In this document: positions 26,901 through 33,409 of the stretch, piece after piece
Layout: the number at the start of each line of letters is the position of its first letter
Numbering within the stretch: position 1 is the stretch's first letter
Source: Comamonadaceae bacterium
Lineage (GTDB): Bacteria > Pseudomonadota > Gammaproteobacteria > Burkholderiales > Burkholderiaceae_C
DNA length: 37,492 nt
Assembly: GCA_947381325.1 (NCBI GenBank)
Contig: CANCUP010000009.1
Location: 1 to 37,492, forward strand
Direction of reading: 5' to 3'
Translations under genes and position numbers: made by a program
The notes under the pieces: generated by a model
Databases searched by the model: none
Seen by the model: only the letters and a program-made list of their open reading frames with translations
Told to the model about the DNA's origin: nothing

Positions 26901-29900
26901 CGATCATCCCGCCCACATCGCTGCCACCATTGACGGTCGCCGAGGTGGTGGTGGTCCCCAGTGCAGCCCCTGTGAGCACTGCACTGGCGCTGTTGGTGCC
27001 AATGGCGTAACCCACCACACCGCCCACATTGCTTTTGCCCGAGACGCTGTTGTCGCCAGGGTCAACCGCATACGTGATGTCAGAGCCTGTGACGTTGCCG
27101 GTGGTGGTGGGCGTGGTCAGCCCTCGACGGTATGCGGAGCCAACGGCAATGCCCACATTGGTTTTACCCAGCACGGCGGCGTCGGTGACACTCAAGCCCG
27201 CCACGACTTGGGTGTTGACACTGCCTTGTAAGTGACCGATGAAGCCAAGATTTGACGTGAATTGGCTCAGGTTCACGTTGGTGATCGATTTGCCGTTGGG
27301 GTCGAAGCTGCCTGAGACATAGGGGATGTACAAGCCTGCTGCGCCTGTCATGTCGATGGCGGAGCCGGAAGGCGCGAGTCTGAAACTCAAACCAGTCTGG
27401 TCGGCAAAGCCTAAGTAGTCACGCAGGTTCTGAACCGTGCTCAGGCTGTAGACCCCTGCTGTGGACGCCCCGAAGTAATAGTCAGCTTTGTAGGTGCTGC
27501 TGGTCGACAAGCCGCTCAAAGCGCCGCCATTGAACCATTGGGTGTACTGGTGGTCTCTGTCGTTGAACAATCCCCCCAGTGTGACCAGTCCTGTGATGGC
27601 AACGCGTGTGCTGGGGCTGGTGGGTGTGGTGCCTGTGATGGGGACAGCGTCAATGTTGTAGTGCGTATTGCTCACTTGGGCGCCGGGTGTCAGGTAACCC
27701 AAAATTCCGCCGTAGTTGAGGTCTGCTGAGACAGAGCCAGCGAAACTCGCGTTGCTGATCACAGCAGCCGTATCTGCCCGCCCTACCAATCCACCCACGT
27801 CGTAGCGGCCAGTCACTGAGGAGGTTGAATAAGGGTTGACGGTGCCATACAACGATGTGGCATTGGGGCTGTTGGTCAGCGTGCCACCCAACTTACCCAC
27901 CAAGCCGCCCACAGCGTCTTGAGAGCCTGTGACCGATTGCGCTGTGAACACCCCTTTGATGAACGAGCCGCTGGCGCTGCCACCCACGATGCCGCCCACT
28001 GCGGTGGTGCCCGACACGCTGCCGGTGATGTACTTGGCGTCGAGCAAGGTGTAGCTGGCGTTCAAGTAGCCAATCACACCCCCGGTGTAGCTTTGGCTCA
28101 GCGTGGTGCCCGTCACGTTGCCGCTGGCAAAGGCGTTGGTCACATTGACGTAGGCACTGCCAATCAAACCGCCCACGTAGTAGCCACCGCTGACGTTGCC
28201 GTTGGCAAACACCGTGTTGTAGGTGGCGCCTCCGCTTGCATAGCCGACCAGTCCGCCGACGTGGTAAGACGTGCTGGTCACCGCGCCCGAGGCGCTGCTG
28301 TTGTTCACGGTGGCACCGCTGGCATATCCAATCAACCCGCCTGCGTAGTAGCCCGAAGCACTCACTGGACTGCTGGATGAACTGTTGGAGAGGGTGGTGC
28401 TTGCGTTGATGTAGCCAATGAGACCGCCCACATAGCCGTAGCCATAGGCATTGGTCGACTGCGTCACAGCGCCAATGGACTGCAAATTGTTGTAGGCGCC
28501 GCCGCCACTGATCGTGCCGATCAAGCCACCCATGAAGTGCGTGTAGCTTCCCGAACTGCTCACAGTGCCCGTGGCGCTGGAGTTCGCCAAGGTGTAAATG
28601 CCTGCTGTGGTGGTTCCCGTGACTTCACCGATGAGTCCTCCGACGTTGGTGGCGCTTGAGCTGGTGCCTGCGGCCACCACATTGCCCGAAGCGGTCAGTC
28701 CGGTGGCGGAGTTGGTCGTGACATTGGTGTTGCTGGTGGTGAAATCACTCTTCAAGTACCCCGTGAGCCCACCGACCTGCATGGTTCCTGTGACCGGCAG
28801 GTTGCTGTTGAGGGTGGATGCGGCCACGGTATCCATCGAACCCACCAATCCGCCGGTTCGGCTCAAGCCGATCACGCTGGCCGAGGTGGTGGGTGCTAGC
28901 ACGGCACTCGCGTTGTACATCACGCCTTGGCCGACATAGCCCGCCAAGCCGCCGGTGAAGTTTTGTGCATTCACTTTGGCCGACAAGGTGGCCGTGGCGC
29001 CTGCCAGGGTGCCGCCATACATCGAGCCGATGGCTGTGCCTACATAGTCGCGTGCATTGACCGTGTTGGTGGTTTGGCTCGCGTAGGCCACGCTGTTGAC
29101 TTTCAAGTCGGTCAAGGTGCTGTTTTGCACCACGCCCAAAAAACCGATGCCAGAGGTCGGGCGGTTGAACGAAAAATTGTTCACCGAATAGGTGTTGCCT
29201 TTGAAGGCTGTCGCGCCAAAGTAGGGGATGTAGGGAATGCTGGCGCCGCTCATGTCGAGGTTGGCGCCAAGCTTGAAGCTGTAGCCGTTGACGACCGACG
29301 ATGTCACCGTGCCCACCGTCTGTGTGCCCGATTCAATGAAGGCCAGCATATTGCTGAGGTCTGCTGGCCTTTGGCTGGTGTCGATGACGTACGTGTTGTC
29401 CGTGTTGTCGAAGGTGAGGTAGTTGGCAATGTTGAGTGCGACGCGACTGGCAGGGCTCACGCCAGGCGCCGACCACGTGGTGTATTGCGCATTGAAGAGC
29501 CCTCCCGGCGTGACCACCTTGTTGCCATCGATGGTGCTGGTGTCGATGTTGTAGTAGCTGTTGCTGAGCCAACTGCCCGGCACCATGTAACCGACCAACC
29601 CCCCATAGTTGATTTTGTTGGTGCCAGTCAGGCTGATCGTGCCTTCGAAATACGAATTCAAGATGCTGCCACCGTTGACAGTTCCCATCAAGCCCATGTT
29701 GCCGGCCAAGCCGCCCACATACCCTGTGCCACTGATGGTGGTGCTTTTGGCATATGCATTGGCAATGTTGACCGCTGTGGAGGCGTAGCCCACCAAGCCA
29801 CCGGCGTAATTGCCTGCGCCCGTGACCGAAGAGCCCGTCATGCTGGTGTCGGAGATGTTGGCGGTGCCACCGACATAGCCTGCCACACCCCCGACGTTGG

Positions 29901-32900
29901 ATTCGGTGGTGGTCACCCCTGTCGCCGTGACCGCCGCATTGGCATAGGGTTCAAGAGCCGTGCCATAGATCCCCCCTGTGATGTCTTTCTTGAGGGTGAA
30001 ATTGCCCGTGTTGCCGACCACGCCGCCCACGTTGTAGACACCTCTGACAGAGGTGGCGTTCACATACGCATTGCGAATGTCCAAGGTGTAGCTGTTGCCG
30101 CCCACCAAACCGCCGGCGTTGTTGCTGCTGCTGGTGACCGATGCGCCTGCGAAGTAGCTGCTGTAAATGTTCAAAGAGCCATTGCTGCGCCCAACCAAGC
30201 CGCCGACATCGTTGGCGCTGCCCGTGACAGTGCCCGTGGCGTAAGAGTTTTGATTGATGGTGCGTGTTTGGTTGTACTCCATCAACCCGACCAAACCACC
30301 GACGGAGTAGCTGCCGCTGACGTTGCCTGTGGCTGAGGCGTTGGAAATGTTGGTGGCCACACTGCCAATCCAACCCACCAAGCCCCCAACAGAATTGGCG
30401 CCGCTGATGGCGCCCCCACCGGCCACGGCATTGGTGATGCTGGCGCCACTGAAGGAGCCGATCAGTCCACCCACTTGGTAGGATGAGCCGGTGACCTTGC
30501 CGGTGGCAAACACATTGGTGAAGGTGCTGCTGCCACCATCACCCACCAAGCCGCCGACGTTGTAACTGCCGCTGACATCTCCCACCGAATCGACGGTGTT
30601 GATCACCGAAGAGTTATAGCCAAAGACGCCGCCTGCGTTGTTGCTGGTGGCTGTGACGTTGCCGGTTTTATGAACGTTGGTGGGTGTCATGTAACTTTGG
30701 CCCACCACGCCGCCGACATAAGAGGCGCCACTCACGTTGGTGTTGAGCACATAGGCATTCGTCAAATTGCTGGTGCCGGATGCCACAGAGCCTAGCAAGC
30801 CGCCCACGTAGCTGCCAGTGCTGGTGATGGAGCTGGTGGCACTGACCGAGTCCAGCACCACGTTGTTGACGGTCAGGCCGGCGGCCGCATTGCCCACCAA
30901 GCTGGCGGTGTAATTTCCCCCCGCAATGGTGACCCCAGAGAGTTTGAGGTCTCGCACCACGGCTGCTGCGTTGGTTGCATAGAACAACGCAACGTTGGTG
31001 GTGCCAGAGGTGCCTAGGCTCAATTTGCTCAGCGTATGCCCGAGGCCTTCCAAGGTGCCGTTGTACCCCGTCGAGGTGCCATTGGCACGCAGGTTGTTGT
31101 ACTTCGAGGCGCCGTTGACAAAGGTGGTGGCGTCGATGTTGTTGGCCAAGGCATAGTTGGTGGTGTTGCTGGCATCACACGTGGCGGCCACCGCGCAGTA
31201 AATGCTGGCTGTGGGGCTCAGCGCACTGACCAGCGTGAAAGTTTTGAGTGCAGCCGTGTAGTTTTGGGTGGTGAAGCTGGCGTTGGTGCTGCCGAAATTG
31301 ATGGACCCTGCAAAGTTGGCAGCCAAGCCGCTGCCGCTGCCAGATGACGAGAGTCCGAAGTTGTAGTCGCCACTGACGTTGCCTTGGTTGTAAAGCAAGG
31401 ACACCCCAGCGCCAGATGTTGTGCCGTTGGCCGTGATGGCGGCATTGATGTTGATGTGGCGGTTGGCGTTGAGCGTGAGCTTGGTGTTGGCACTCCAAGT
31501 GATGGCGCTGTTGACGGTGATGTCACCACTGCTGGTGTTGCTGCCGTTGCTGCCAAAGTTGCTTGCATTGTTGAGCGTCGAGACCGTGACGCTGGCTGAG
31601 CCAAGGGCCGTGGCAATGGCGCTGGCCTCGGTGCTGCCAATGGTGTAGTCGTAGGGGTCGATCAGCCATTGGCCTGCGGTGCCCAGAGGGGCGCTGGTGT
31701 CGATCGCTGCACCTGCGATGTCGACTTGGTGTCCAGAGGTTTCCACCTGACCGCCAGCGCCGCCCAGTGGCCCACCTTGTGCGGTGATGCTGCCGTGGAC
31801 TTGGGTGAGGGCATCGGAATTTTGGGTGTCGCTCCACAGCACCACTTTGCCGCCGTCACCGTTGCGGGTGGCACTGACGTCGATGGTGGCGCCCGCCTCC
31901 AGGGTCACTTTGGTGGCGGGGCGCAGATCGCCGCTGCCTTGCCAGTCTGCGCCGACCAGGACAGTCCCACCCCCCGTGGGTCCTTTGGCTTCGATCTTGC
32001 TGTTGCGGTTGAGGGTGATCTCGTTGCCCTCTAAAACAATCTTGCCCCCTTTGTTGACCAAGCTGTTGGCTTCTAAATTGCCGCTGTTTTTGACCACCCC
32101 GCCTTGGAGCTTGTTGGCCGCGATGGAGGACAAAATAATTTGTCCATCCGGGGCCAGCACGGCCAATTTGTTGTCTACCAAAGTGGCAATGGTCGAAGCT
32201 GTGGTGGTGATGCTGGCCAAGCTTTTGTTGCCCACAAAGTTCAAGGTGATGGAGTCACCCGCAGCCATCACCACCGTGCCCGCTTGGGCCAGCACCACGC
32301 CAGCGTTTTGAACCTCAGGAGCCAAGAGTGCGATGTAGCCTTCCAGACCCGCCGTGAGCTTGCCCTGGTTGATGACTTTGCCCGTTGCACCGTTGCGCTC
32401 GAACACGGTTTTGCCCGCCATGAAGTCATCGTCACTGAGGCTGTGGGTGGTGGCCACCAAGCCGCCGACATCGACCGTGGATGTGGGTGAAAAATACACC
32501 CCACTGGCATTGGTCAAATAAACCTGTCCGGTCGCTGTGACACGGCCATAAATTTGGCTGGGGTTGGCATCGTTGATGCGGTTGAGCGTGACGGCTTGTG
32601 CGTTCGGTTGAACGAAATGCACACTGGCAGCTTGCCCTACGTTGAAGGTGTCCCAGTTCACGACGGCACGTTGGCTGGTTTGGTTCACCACCATCGATGC
32701 TGCTTGCGCGGTGACGGTTTGACTGAGGGTGACATTGCCACGTGACACGCTGCCCCCGGTGGGCAGTTGGGTCATGGCGGGTGGGGACTGCGCACCCGAA
32801 CCGCCACTGAGCATCAACCCAAGCACGGCAGAAGCTACAGCCCCCGTCGAGACCGAACTTGGCACGCGTTGTCCGCTGCCTTTGCCTGCAGTTTTGGCGT

Positions 32901-32964
32901 GCTCAGGCACGGCCTGCCACGATTGCGTGGCGACCGACCAAAGGGTGCGAAAGATGCGGTTCAA
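14950..32964 (-). CDS. tpsA: Giant TpsA filamentous-haemagglutinin-like adhesin, about 6004 residues
   Basis: One uninterrupted frame of 18 kb. The N-terminus MNRIFRTLWSVATQSWQAVPEHAK is an extended signal peptide region (ESPR). A hydrophobic stretch and a cleavage site near residue 59 follow, then the TPS secretion domain (about 60-340) with NRINDANPSQIYGR and GQVYLTNASG, where NPNG is usual. From about 590 to 2530 lie some 45 GLUG-type motifs (xVGGLVGY). Around 2950-3090 are autotransporter-associated beta repeats (YAGGTTVSSGSLQLG, NSYGGTTTIAAGS). From about 3290 to 5500 are MBG/YDG-type domains, the last twelve nearly identical. Then come a beta-helix-like stretch, a Thr/Pro/Ala-rich linker (about 5790-5860) and a small C-terminal domain (LPAWIKYVESEKG). 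I noticed only two Cys (590, 596). The start is TTG 32964 with AAGGG upstream; it sits 15 bp after the winged-helix gene, likely one operon. It should be secreted by TpsB as a long surface fibre. Confidence 0.93.
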   Translation of the reverse strand: MNRIFRTLWSVATQSWQAVPEHAKTAGKGSGQRVPSSVSTGAVASAVLGLMLSGGSGAQSPPAMTQLPTGGSVSRGNVTLSQTVTAQAASMVVNQTSQRAVVNWDTFNVGQAASVHFVQPNAQAVTLNRINDANPSQIYGRVTATGQVYLTNASGVYFSPTSTVDVGGLVATTHSLSDDDFMAGKTVFERNGATGKVINQGKLTAGLEGYIALLAPEVQNAGVVLAQAGTVVMAAGDSITLNFVGNKSLASITTTASTIATLVDNKLAVLAPDGQIILSSIAANKLQGGVVKNSGNLEANSLVNKGGKIVLEGNEITLNRNSKIEAKGPTGGGTVLVGADWQGSGDLRPATKVTLEAGATIDVSATRNGDGGKVVLWSDTQNSDALTQVHGSITAQGGPLGGAGGQVETSGHQVDIAGAAIDTSAPLGTAGQWLIDPYDYTIGSTEASAIATALGSASVTVSTLNNASNFGSNGSNTSSGDITVNSAITWSANTKLTLNANRHININAAITANGTTSGAGVSLLYNQGNVSGDYNFGLSSSGSGSGLAANFAGSINFGSTNASFTTQNYTAALKTFTLVSALSPTASIYCAVAATCDASNTTNYALANNIDATTFVNGASKYNNLRANGTSTGYNGTLEGLGHTLSKLSLGTSGTTNVALFYATNAAAVVRDLKLSGVTIAGGNYTASLVGNAAAGLTVNNVVLDSVSATSSITSTGSYVGGLLGSVASGTSNLTNAYVLNTNVSGASYVGGVVGQSYMTPTNVHKTGNVTATSNNAGGVFGYNSSVINTVDSVGDVSGSYNVGGLVGDGGSSTFTNVFATGKVTGSSYQVGGLIGSFSGASITNAVAGGGAISGANSVGGLVGWIGSVATNISNASATGNVSGSYSVGGLVGLMEYNQTRTINQNSYATGTVTGSANDVGGLVGRSNGSLNIYSSYFAGASVTSSSNNAGGLVGGNSYTLDIRNAYVNATSVRGVYNVGGVVGNTGNFTLKKDITGGIYGTALEPYANAAVTATGVTTTESNVGGVAGYVGGTANISDTSMTGSSVTGAGNYAGGLVGYASTAVNIANAYAKSTTISGTGYVGGLAGNMGLMGTVNGGSILNSYFEGTISLTGTNKINYGGLVGYMVPGSWLSNSYYNIDTSTIDGNKVVTPGGLFNAQYTTWSAPGVSPASRVALNIANYLTFDNTDNTYVIDTSQRPADLSNMLAFIESGTQTVGTVTSSVVNGYSFKLGANLDMSGASIPYIPYFGATAFKGNTYSVNNFSFNRPTSGIGFLGVVQNSTLTDLKVNSVAYASQTTNTVNARDYVGTAIGSMYGGTLAGATATLSAKVNAQNFTGGLAGYVGQGVMYNASAVLAPTTSASVIGLSRTGGLVGSMDTVAASTLNSNLPVTGTMQVGGLTGYLKSDFTTSNTNVTTNSATGLTASGNVVAAGTSSSATNVGGLIGEVTGTTTAGIYTLANSSATGTVSSSGSYTHFMGGLIGTISGGGAYNNLQSIGAVTQSTNAYGYGYVGGLIGYINASTTLSNSSSSSPVSASGYYAGGLIGYASGATVNNSSASGAVTSTSYHVGGLVGYASGGATYNTVFANGNVSGGYYVGGLIGSAYVNVTNAFASGNVTGTTLSQSYTGGVIGYLNASYTLLDAKYITGSVSGTTAVGGIVGGSASGSFIKGVFTAQSVTGSQDAVGGLVGKLGGTLTNSPNATSLYGTVNPYSTSSVTGRYDVGGLVGRADTAAVISNASFAGSVSADLNYGGILGYLTPGAQVSNTHYNIDAVPITGTTPTSPSTRVAITGLVTLGGLFNDRDHQYTQWFNGGALSGLSTSSTYKADYYFGASTAGVYSLSTVQNLRDYLGFADQTGLSFRLAPSGSAIDMTGAAGLYIPYVSGSFDPNGKSITNVNLSQFTSNLGFIGHLQGSVNTQVVAGLSVTDAAVLGKTNVGIAVGSAYRRGLTTPTTTGNVTGSDITYAVDPGDNSVSGKSNVGGVVGYAIGTNSASAVLTGAALGTTTTSATVNGGSDVGGMIGRLWLGTVINATSTGTVTGTGAGNYVGGLIGFSDVSTVINNVSHTTGLVSGVNYVGGLMGQSAGTIGSGTSGYTTSATSKVEASGNYVGGLIGNTNGGTVTNATASGSVTGLSDGYSGNNVGGLIGQSGSAVSASSYTGLGIKAVSYVGGLIGNSTSTLTTSSVGATTTLVGTGSYIGGLVGMSGGAVSISSSSANVNGGASVGGLVGYNNATITTSTASNAVTGSYVDALGTTYAYGVKGAAQVGGLVGVNNYNSASAITSSTSNTTVLGLGAETGGFVGQLWVGTITTSGSSGTVYGINETGGFAGSLLNNGSVSGSYANANVINSVNTTTTPTPTTNASSSKTGGFVGYFNSYGSITNSRAAGYVKGTYNVGGFVGYLTYSGSISTSYATGMVTGTGDSAGGFAGYAEASYTGTLSNFYAMGAVKGNTRVGGLVGYADRGTFSYGFSTGYVTSSSNATSIGGSFGALNTSVISGSTYYVTRNNLYFDTTTSNRSTDTTGGGGTGAATGLTTTALQGALPHSNFATATWGTGTGLYPYLKVFYPTTTPQAISGFATLTSGAAAARAQVGLYSNGLLLNGGTASAGVNGYYYELVGASALRSDALLTIGSSTKLGATLTLDGQTNVAGMVYSDAQTLTVANNLVLADSTPMVGLKVGLTRERTGAASGTLLNNDLDATFGATNRAVFSTSLPTRSSLELTATAASFDLNTALSYSDSGVSNAGLITVTGAGANTNITLSGGTITSTKAQTYNAPLTLGADETLTGTTITTSASLDGGNKYLSVVGDFFTGGALSNAAQLSVVGNSTFGGNVATRGTQSYSGNVLLKTAATSLSSLTAPATGANITLSGNLGTAQTLHDVSVQTGTGTLTINGSVGTGLGINAFTASGANLALQGVDALQSVTLSPAVAGTVGAISGNGTRLTMAGTGTLTLTTNNLYAGGTTVSSGSLQLGTSGQLGSGTYSADIAVASGAQLQFSSTLNQTLSGTISGNGGLRKDTSTLSTLTLAGNNSYGGTTTIAAGSVLPTHANALGSGSGATVIQSGGVLDVSNLTLGAEPITLNGGTVTATSGNGSVSGAVTLAANSFLNAASNQQLSLTGSVTSGSYGVVLKGAGNFQLNNSANAISLLASDTGIGSLSLRNSTALSVGTVNAGGTNYSGLSASGDLLLQNTAALSLDASTSSSAGEIDLVASRVTNNAGSTALQTSVGKNWRVWSTNATPFNTSAAGGDGVADLPADFVQYNVSYGNALQGTGKGLLYSLNPDPISVSLTGPITKTYDGTNQVSVAASNYLITGLIHGDQLSAVLPSQSVMVDSVSLAASPGVGSGKKVVVTGMSLLGLNAGKTVYGYRMSTANVEGDVGVVVPAPLQLTLEKTYDASTQFVATPGYTLSGMVNHESAPNIVSGSANTASPNAATYTSFANSSFMLDNPNYTMPLNNVSATIQKAKIGIEMTANYSGSTTVTPLTVNVFGLVGNETIAPTSVVLNDKNVSANGSNYVTALLAGTGTALAGNYTFMPAYNPTPNTGTTNTITLNPVGLSITANNVTRTYSGSAFAGGGGVSYSGFLGADTAASMGGALTYAGNSQGASHAGSYTLTPGGLSNSNYNLSYVNGTLTINPATLTPTLSNTNVSKAYDGTTTAPADFNATYTFSGLVAGDTSASLTPTSSTYNDAHVLTANTLTLSGLSIGSISGANGSLPSDYVLSGNTKTVAATITPKAISVLASKTYDGSTSLNGSQVTLSTGVGSEVLSYSNASANDAHVATTNKFIQTITLGDGVASGGATAGLASDYQLPVLNATNAPVTIHPATLSASVIDTGVTKVYDGTRDGPAAFVPSYNVTGFVPGDSAATLSHDNTTFNDANVVAATTLTVNGLRVNTVTGNKNSAATDYVLDASSKDVAARITPKNLRVIANNDAVFFADSDTPGYKGVSYVGLVNGESAASLGFAPTITNSVSLADHSNPGVYVGALTPSGITSTNYTVTPVAGNFTVLGADNLLVKVTNISSVYGSSPTFSIESAAYKYTDPVLGVRTIPLTVSTTGTNSFSATDALGGSATFSLVPDVGGLTSSSGNAKVGVYNLMVQNLVKTNARFQNSVNVSGTDTVLPKALTVSSLGIDKVYDGNTSASAALSSDKFVADDVTPTYTTANFSDKNVGYKTINISGIAIAGNDAVNYSLVNTNIVNNTSANITPKALTLAGITASNKVYDGNATATVSTAGVTPAVLQAGGMVAGDSITVTSTGTFRNAGNTADDKNVGTAKTVALTNTLGGTDLGNYTVTDQLTTNADITPKALSAAVVAANKVYNGNVTASPTLTLTSGLVGSETLGVTGTASFADKNVGTAKTVTVDTVTLSDGTNGGLAANYSLVTGQTTSADITPKALTATVTATNKVYDGNLAAAPTFTISSGLVGSETLGLTGTASFADKNVGTAKPVTVNTVTLADGNNGGLATNYSLVAGQTTSANITPKALTLAGITASNKVYDATATATVSTTGVTAAVLQAGGMVVGDSITVTSTGTFRNAGNTSDDKNVGTAKTVALTNTLGGTDLRNYSITDQTTTTANITPLALSATVDTAQSTYGSALAPGAVRLRNVFAGDVVQASNLATVDTTTLSSSGNPVAGNYTQSVVGGLTGTDAANYTFTGYTTNAPNYTIQRLALLGSLSTGRSVYGSPLQFGSVSFSNVVGADDVSPDDVAINTTGRLSTSGNLQAGTHTQIQSVGTTLSGADANNYSFAGVRSDYVVDQLALTIGGITASNKVYDGNATATVSTAGVTAAVLQAGGMVVGDSITIASTGTFRNAGNTADDKNVGTAKTVALTYTLGGTDLGNYSVTDQLTTTADITPKALSVSVSAANKVYNGNATAAPTLTITSGLVGSETLGVTSTASFADKNVGTAKTVTVDTVTLANGSNGGLATNYSLVAGQTTNADITPKALTASVTAANKVYNGNATAAASLTITAGLVGNETLGVTGTASFADKNVGTAKTVTVDTVTLSDGTTGGLAANYSLVTGETTSANITPKALTATVTATNKVYDGNLAAAPTFTISSGLVGSETLGLTGTASFADKNVGTAKPVTVNTVTLADGNNGGLASNYSLVAGETSTADITPKALTIGGITASNKVYDGNATATVSTAGVTPAVLQAGGMVVGDSITVTSTGTFRNAGNTADDKNVGTAKTVALTNTLGGTDLGNYTVTDQLTTNANITPKTLTATVTAANKVYDGNVAAAPTLSITSGLVGSETLGLTGTASFADKNVGTAKPVTVDTVTLANGNNGGLASNYSLVAGETSTADITPKALTLAGITASNKVYDGNATATVSTAGVTPAVLQAGGMVAGDSITVASTGTFRNAGNTADDKNVGTAKTVALTNTLGGTDLGNYTVTDQLTTNADITPKALTIGGITASNKVYDGNATATVSTAGVTAAVLQAGGMVVGDSITVASTGTFRNAGNTADDKNVGTAKTVALTNTLGGTDLGNYTVTDQLTTNANITRLSSVTWTGGATGNWLDPANWAGGAVPDLSNVARVILPGQVDVTFSTTAVAPAQSGPVHVDGISALGNNTPGSLRMNSGSLVVGDGGLNLAGLNQTGGSLSSAGRLNVTEAFSQTSTGTINVTGDASIANQRGNLTLGNLHVGGNLTLNNSNGNIVQASATALSVQGNSSLTANRNGVTADVLLANNDNTLSGLVSVTGNNVTIQTSSTLNLGTVSTDGDLTLDSRGRLDLGTSSVTGKLVANTHNNNITQTGALEVKGLTQLDAGTGTITLNNANNHMTGTFTTVGIVGEVRGAPMTTAPFVPIIQTTEPARLPVPTTPTGAASGATTTAPITPSGATNPPAAQPDTSAAAVSAAAPTSTTSSTPVTAPVAATSNASTANAVGEASVNTSSTGVVVNTIRAPNQQALGIVAVLLPKGTSSVGLGVVISLPEEAVQTATQTGASVKATLPNGNPLPAWIKYVESEKGLVIGSVPEGGLPFQVLLTVGNQRTVVQISESQFSQ
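16455..20345 (-). repeat. YDG tandem array in tpsA, twelve near-identical units
   Basis: Each unit starts NKVYDG or NKVYNG and ends near DITPKAL. Two kinds alternate: A (97-98 codons, with AVLQAGG and FRNAGNT) and B (88-89 codons, with SGLVGSETLG and ASFADKNVG). Order along the protein is A B B A, a spacer of two STYG/SVYG units (about 18682-19224), then A B B B A B A A. The six-codon NKVYDG motif lies at 20290, 19999, 19735, 19468, 18637, 18346, 18082, 17818, 17551, 17260, 16993 and 16699 (lowest coordinate of each). Steps are 264, 267, 291 or 294 bp, so the frame is always kept. The block near 17600-18030 almost repeats 19520-19947. Confidence 0.9.
20346..23110 (-). repeat. Diverged MBG/YDG-type repeats in tpsA
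   Basis: Older, more divergent relatives of the YDG units, marked by K-V/T/A-Y-D-G motifs followed by 80-90 residue beta-rich segments: KTYDGTNQ near 23070, KTYDAST near 22777, KAYDGTTT near 22003, KTYDGSTS near 21720, KVYDGTRD near 21440 and KVYDGNTS near 20548. They are probably Ig-like stalk domains. Confidence 0.75.
25350..31050 (-). repeat. GLUG-type repeat region in tpsA
   Basis: About 45 copies (my count) of a short motif ending [VI]GGL[VI]G, spaced 20-60 residues apart, with variable text between. GLUG motifs are known from bacterial surface proteins and IgA peptidase-like proteins, and probably form a beta-solenoid. Three blocks are visible, each opened by a conserved header (see findings). 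Confidence 0.85.
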
Positions 32965-32979
32965 AACACCCTTGCCCTG

Positions 32980-33351
32980 TTAGAGCGTCATGCCCGGTGT
33001 GTGACTTTGCACATCAGGGGCTTGCGTGTCGCGCGAGGAGGTGCCCGTGGGCTGTCGCGCGTCCATGATGTCGAGGGTTTCAAAAAACTGGTAGCCCACA
33101 TTGCGAATGGCTTCAATCACCGCGCCCTTGGCCCCAGCTTCGTAGAGTTTTTTACGCAAGCGCACGATGCGCACTTGCAGGCTGGACTTGCCCAGTGCGT
33201 TGGGCTCTAAACCAAAGATGGCCGCCAAGCGTTCAAAATGCAAGCGACCATCAGGTTCGGAGGCAAAGGCCCGCAACAGCAAGGCTTCCGACAAGGTCAG
33301 GCGCACTGTGCCTGAGGGGCCGCAGAGTTCGAGTTTGTTGAGGGTGAACAC
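32980..33351 (-). CDS. Stand-alone OmpR-type winged-helix DNA-binding protein, no receiver
   Basis: Protein of 123 residues consisting only of a Trans_reg_C-type winged helix (about 1-92) and a short polar tail. The recognition helix and wing, KSSLQVRIVRLRKKL (55-69) and IRNVGYQF (82-89), match those of the response regulator at 35341-36045 (KSSLEVRIVRLRKKL, IRNVGYQL). Both therefore probably bind the same sequence, while this one cannot be phosphorylated. The start is GTG 33351, without a clear Shine-Dalgarno. The gene lies between the TGTAGG box and tpsA, 15 bp from the tpsA start, so it should be transcribed with the adhesin. It may act as a constitutive activator, a competitor or an autoregulator. 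It could descend from duplication of the regulator followed by loss of the receiver domain. Confidence 0.85.
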   Translation of the reverse strand: MFTLNKLELCGPSGTVRLTLSEALLLRAFASEPDGRLHFERLAAIFGLEPNALGKSSLQVRIVRLRKKLYEAGAKGAVIEAIRNVGYQFFETLDIMDARQPTGTSSRDTQAPDVQSHTPGMTL

Positions 33352-33383
33352 GTGAGGATGGACGAAGTGATGGACACTCTGTG

Positions 33384-33389
33384 ATTAGA
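33384..33389 (-). promoter_or_regulatory. Candidate -10 element of the winged-helix/tpsA operon
   Basis: TCTAAT on the minus strand, 20 bases after the TGTAGG direct repeat, the same spacing as upstream of tpsB. Transcription would start near 33377, leaving about 26 bases before GTG 33351. Confidence 0.5.
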
Positions 33390-33409
33390 AGAAATCACTT
33401 GTTGGAATA

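Noticed and set aside
20635-30336. Other plus-strand frames over tpsA (for example 21889-22947, 24220-25554, 28927-30336)
   Set aside because: Same reason: antisense to a well-supported coding frame of high GC, with Cys/His/Arg-rich composition typical of shadows.
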